In this document: in pieces, positions 22,094-22,097 of the stretch
Numbering within the stretch: the stretch's first letter is position 1
Layout of the letters: each line of letters starts with the position of its first letter
Virus record (IMG/VR): IMGVR_UViG_3300025138_000423
Location: 1 to 22,097 of that record
Reading direction: 5' to 3' (one strand)
Length of the DNA: 22,097 nt
DNA from: a virus
Notes under the pieces: model-generated
What the model saw: only the letters and a program-made list of their open reading frames with translations
What the model was told of the DNA's origin: nothing
Databases searched by the model: none
Translations under genes and position numbers: made by a program

Positions 22094-22097
22094 AGCT

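Overview
The window is one continuous stretch of a tailed-phage genome with no host chromosomal genes visible. The large terminase, portal, scaffold, SU10-type major capsid protein and a self-chaperoned tail fibre identify it. The host is probably a Gram-negative marine bacterium. This rests on several Sec signal peptides, an outer-membrane-type lipoprotein, a pilin-like protein with a chaperone-like partner, AT-rich DNA, and gene families typical of uncultured ocean phages (2OG-Fe(II) oxygenase, sulfotransferase, glycine-rich fibre, DUF1353). Pelagibacter-type or other alphaproteobacterial hosts are plausible, but the sequence does not prove it.

Plus strand, 140-1569: a compact run of small genes. 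It holds ssb, a 65-residue lipoprotein, a 55-residue basic protein, a 37-residue membrane peptide, a 66-residue protein resembling the start of anti-sigma factors, a 38-residue membrane peptide, and an 83-residue helix-turn-helix protein with an AT-hook-like tail. All neighbours except one pair overlap through ATGA, TAATG or longer overlaps, and that remaining pair overlaps by 4 nt. The run looks like the end of an early/replication operon.

Minus strand, 22093-1570: the late operon, read from right to left. (a) Virion assembly, 22093-11995: a polyglycine protein, an 11-residue-repeat protein, two large unidentified virion proteins, portal, a small linker gene, scaffold and major capsid protein. 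A hairpin terminator follows the capsid gene. (b) Tail and receptor module, 11931-8559: a 96-residue conserved protein, a decapeptide-repeat fibre with an S74 chaperone domain, a glycine-rich adhesin-like protein and a small tail-cluster protein. (c) An AT-richer insert, 8531-7144, with a sulfotransferase and a 2OG-Fe(II) oxygenase. (d) Five overlapping genes for exported proteins, 7163-4523, including a pilin/spore-coat-U-like protein and a PapD-like Ig-fold protein. (e) A membrane/lysis-like group, 4539-2868: a coiled-coil membrane protein, a 13-codon micro-ORF, a small membrane protein, a 3TM-type holin candidate and a DUF1353 protein. (f) terL last, starting at TTG.

The two transcription units meet tail to tail at 1569/1570 with no base between the stop codons. 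No gene-free stretch exceeds about 140 nt. I saw no tRNA, rRNA, CRISPR array, insertion sequence or integrase. No endolysin and no certain small terminase, tail tube or nozzle protein were recognised; some of these may be among the unidentified large proteins or outside the window.

The best candidate for something undescribed is block (d). A phage late operon carries a translationally coupled cassette of five Sec-exported proteins that looks like a usher-less pilin plus chaperone set, next to enzymes that could modify surface proteins or glycans.
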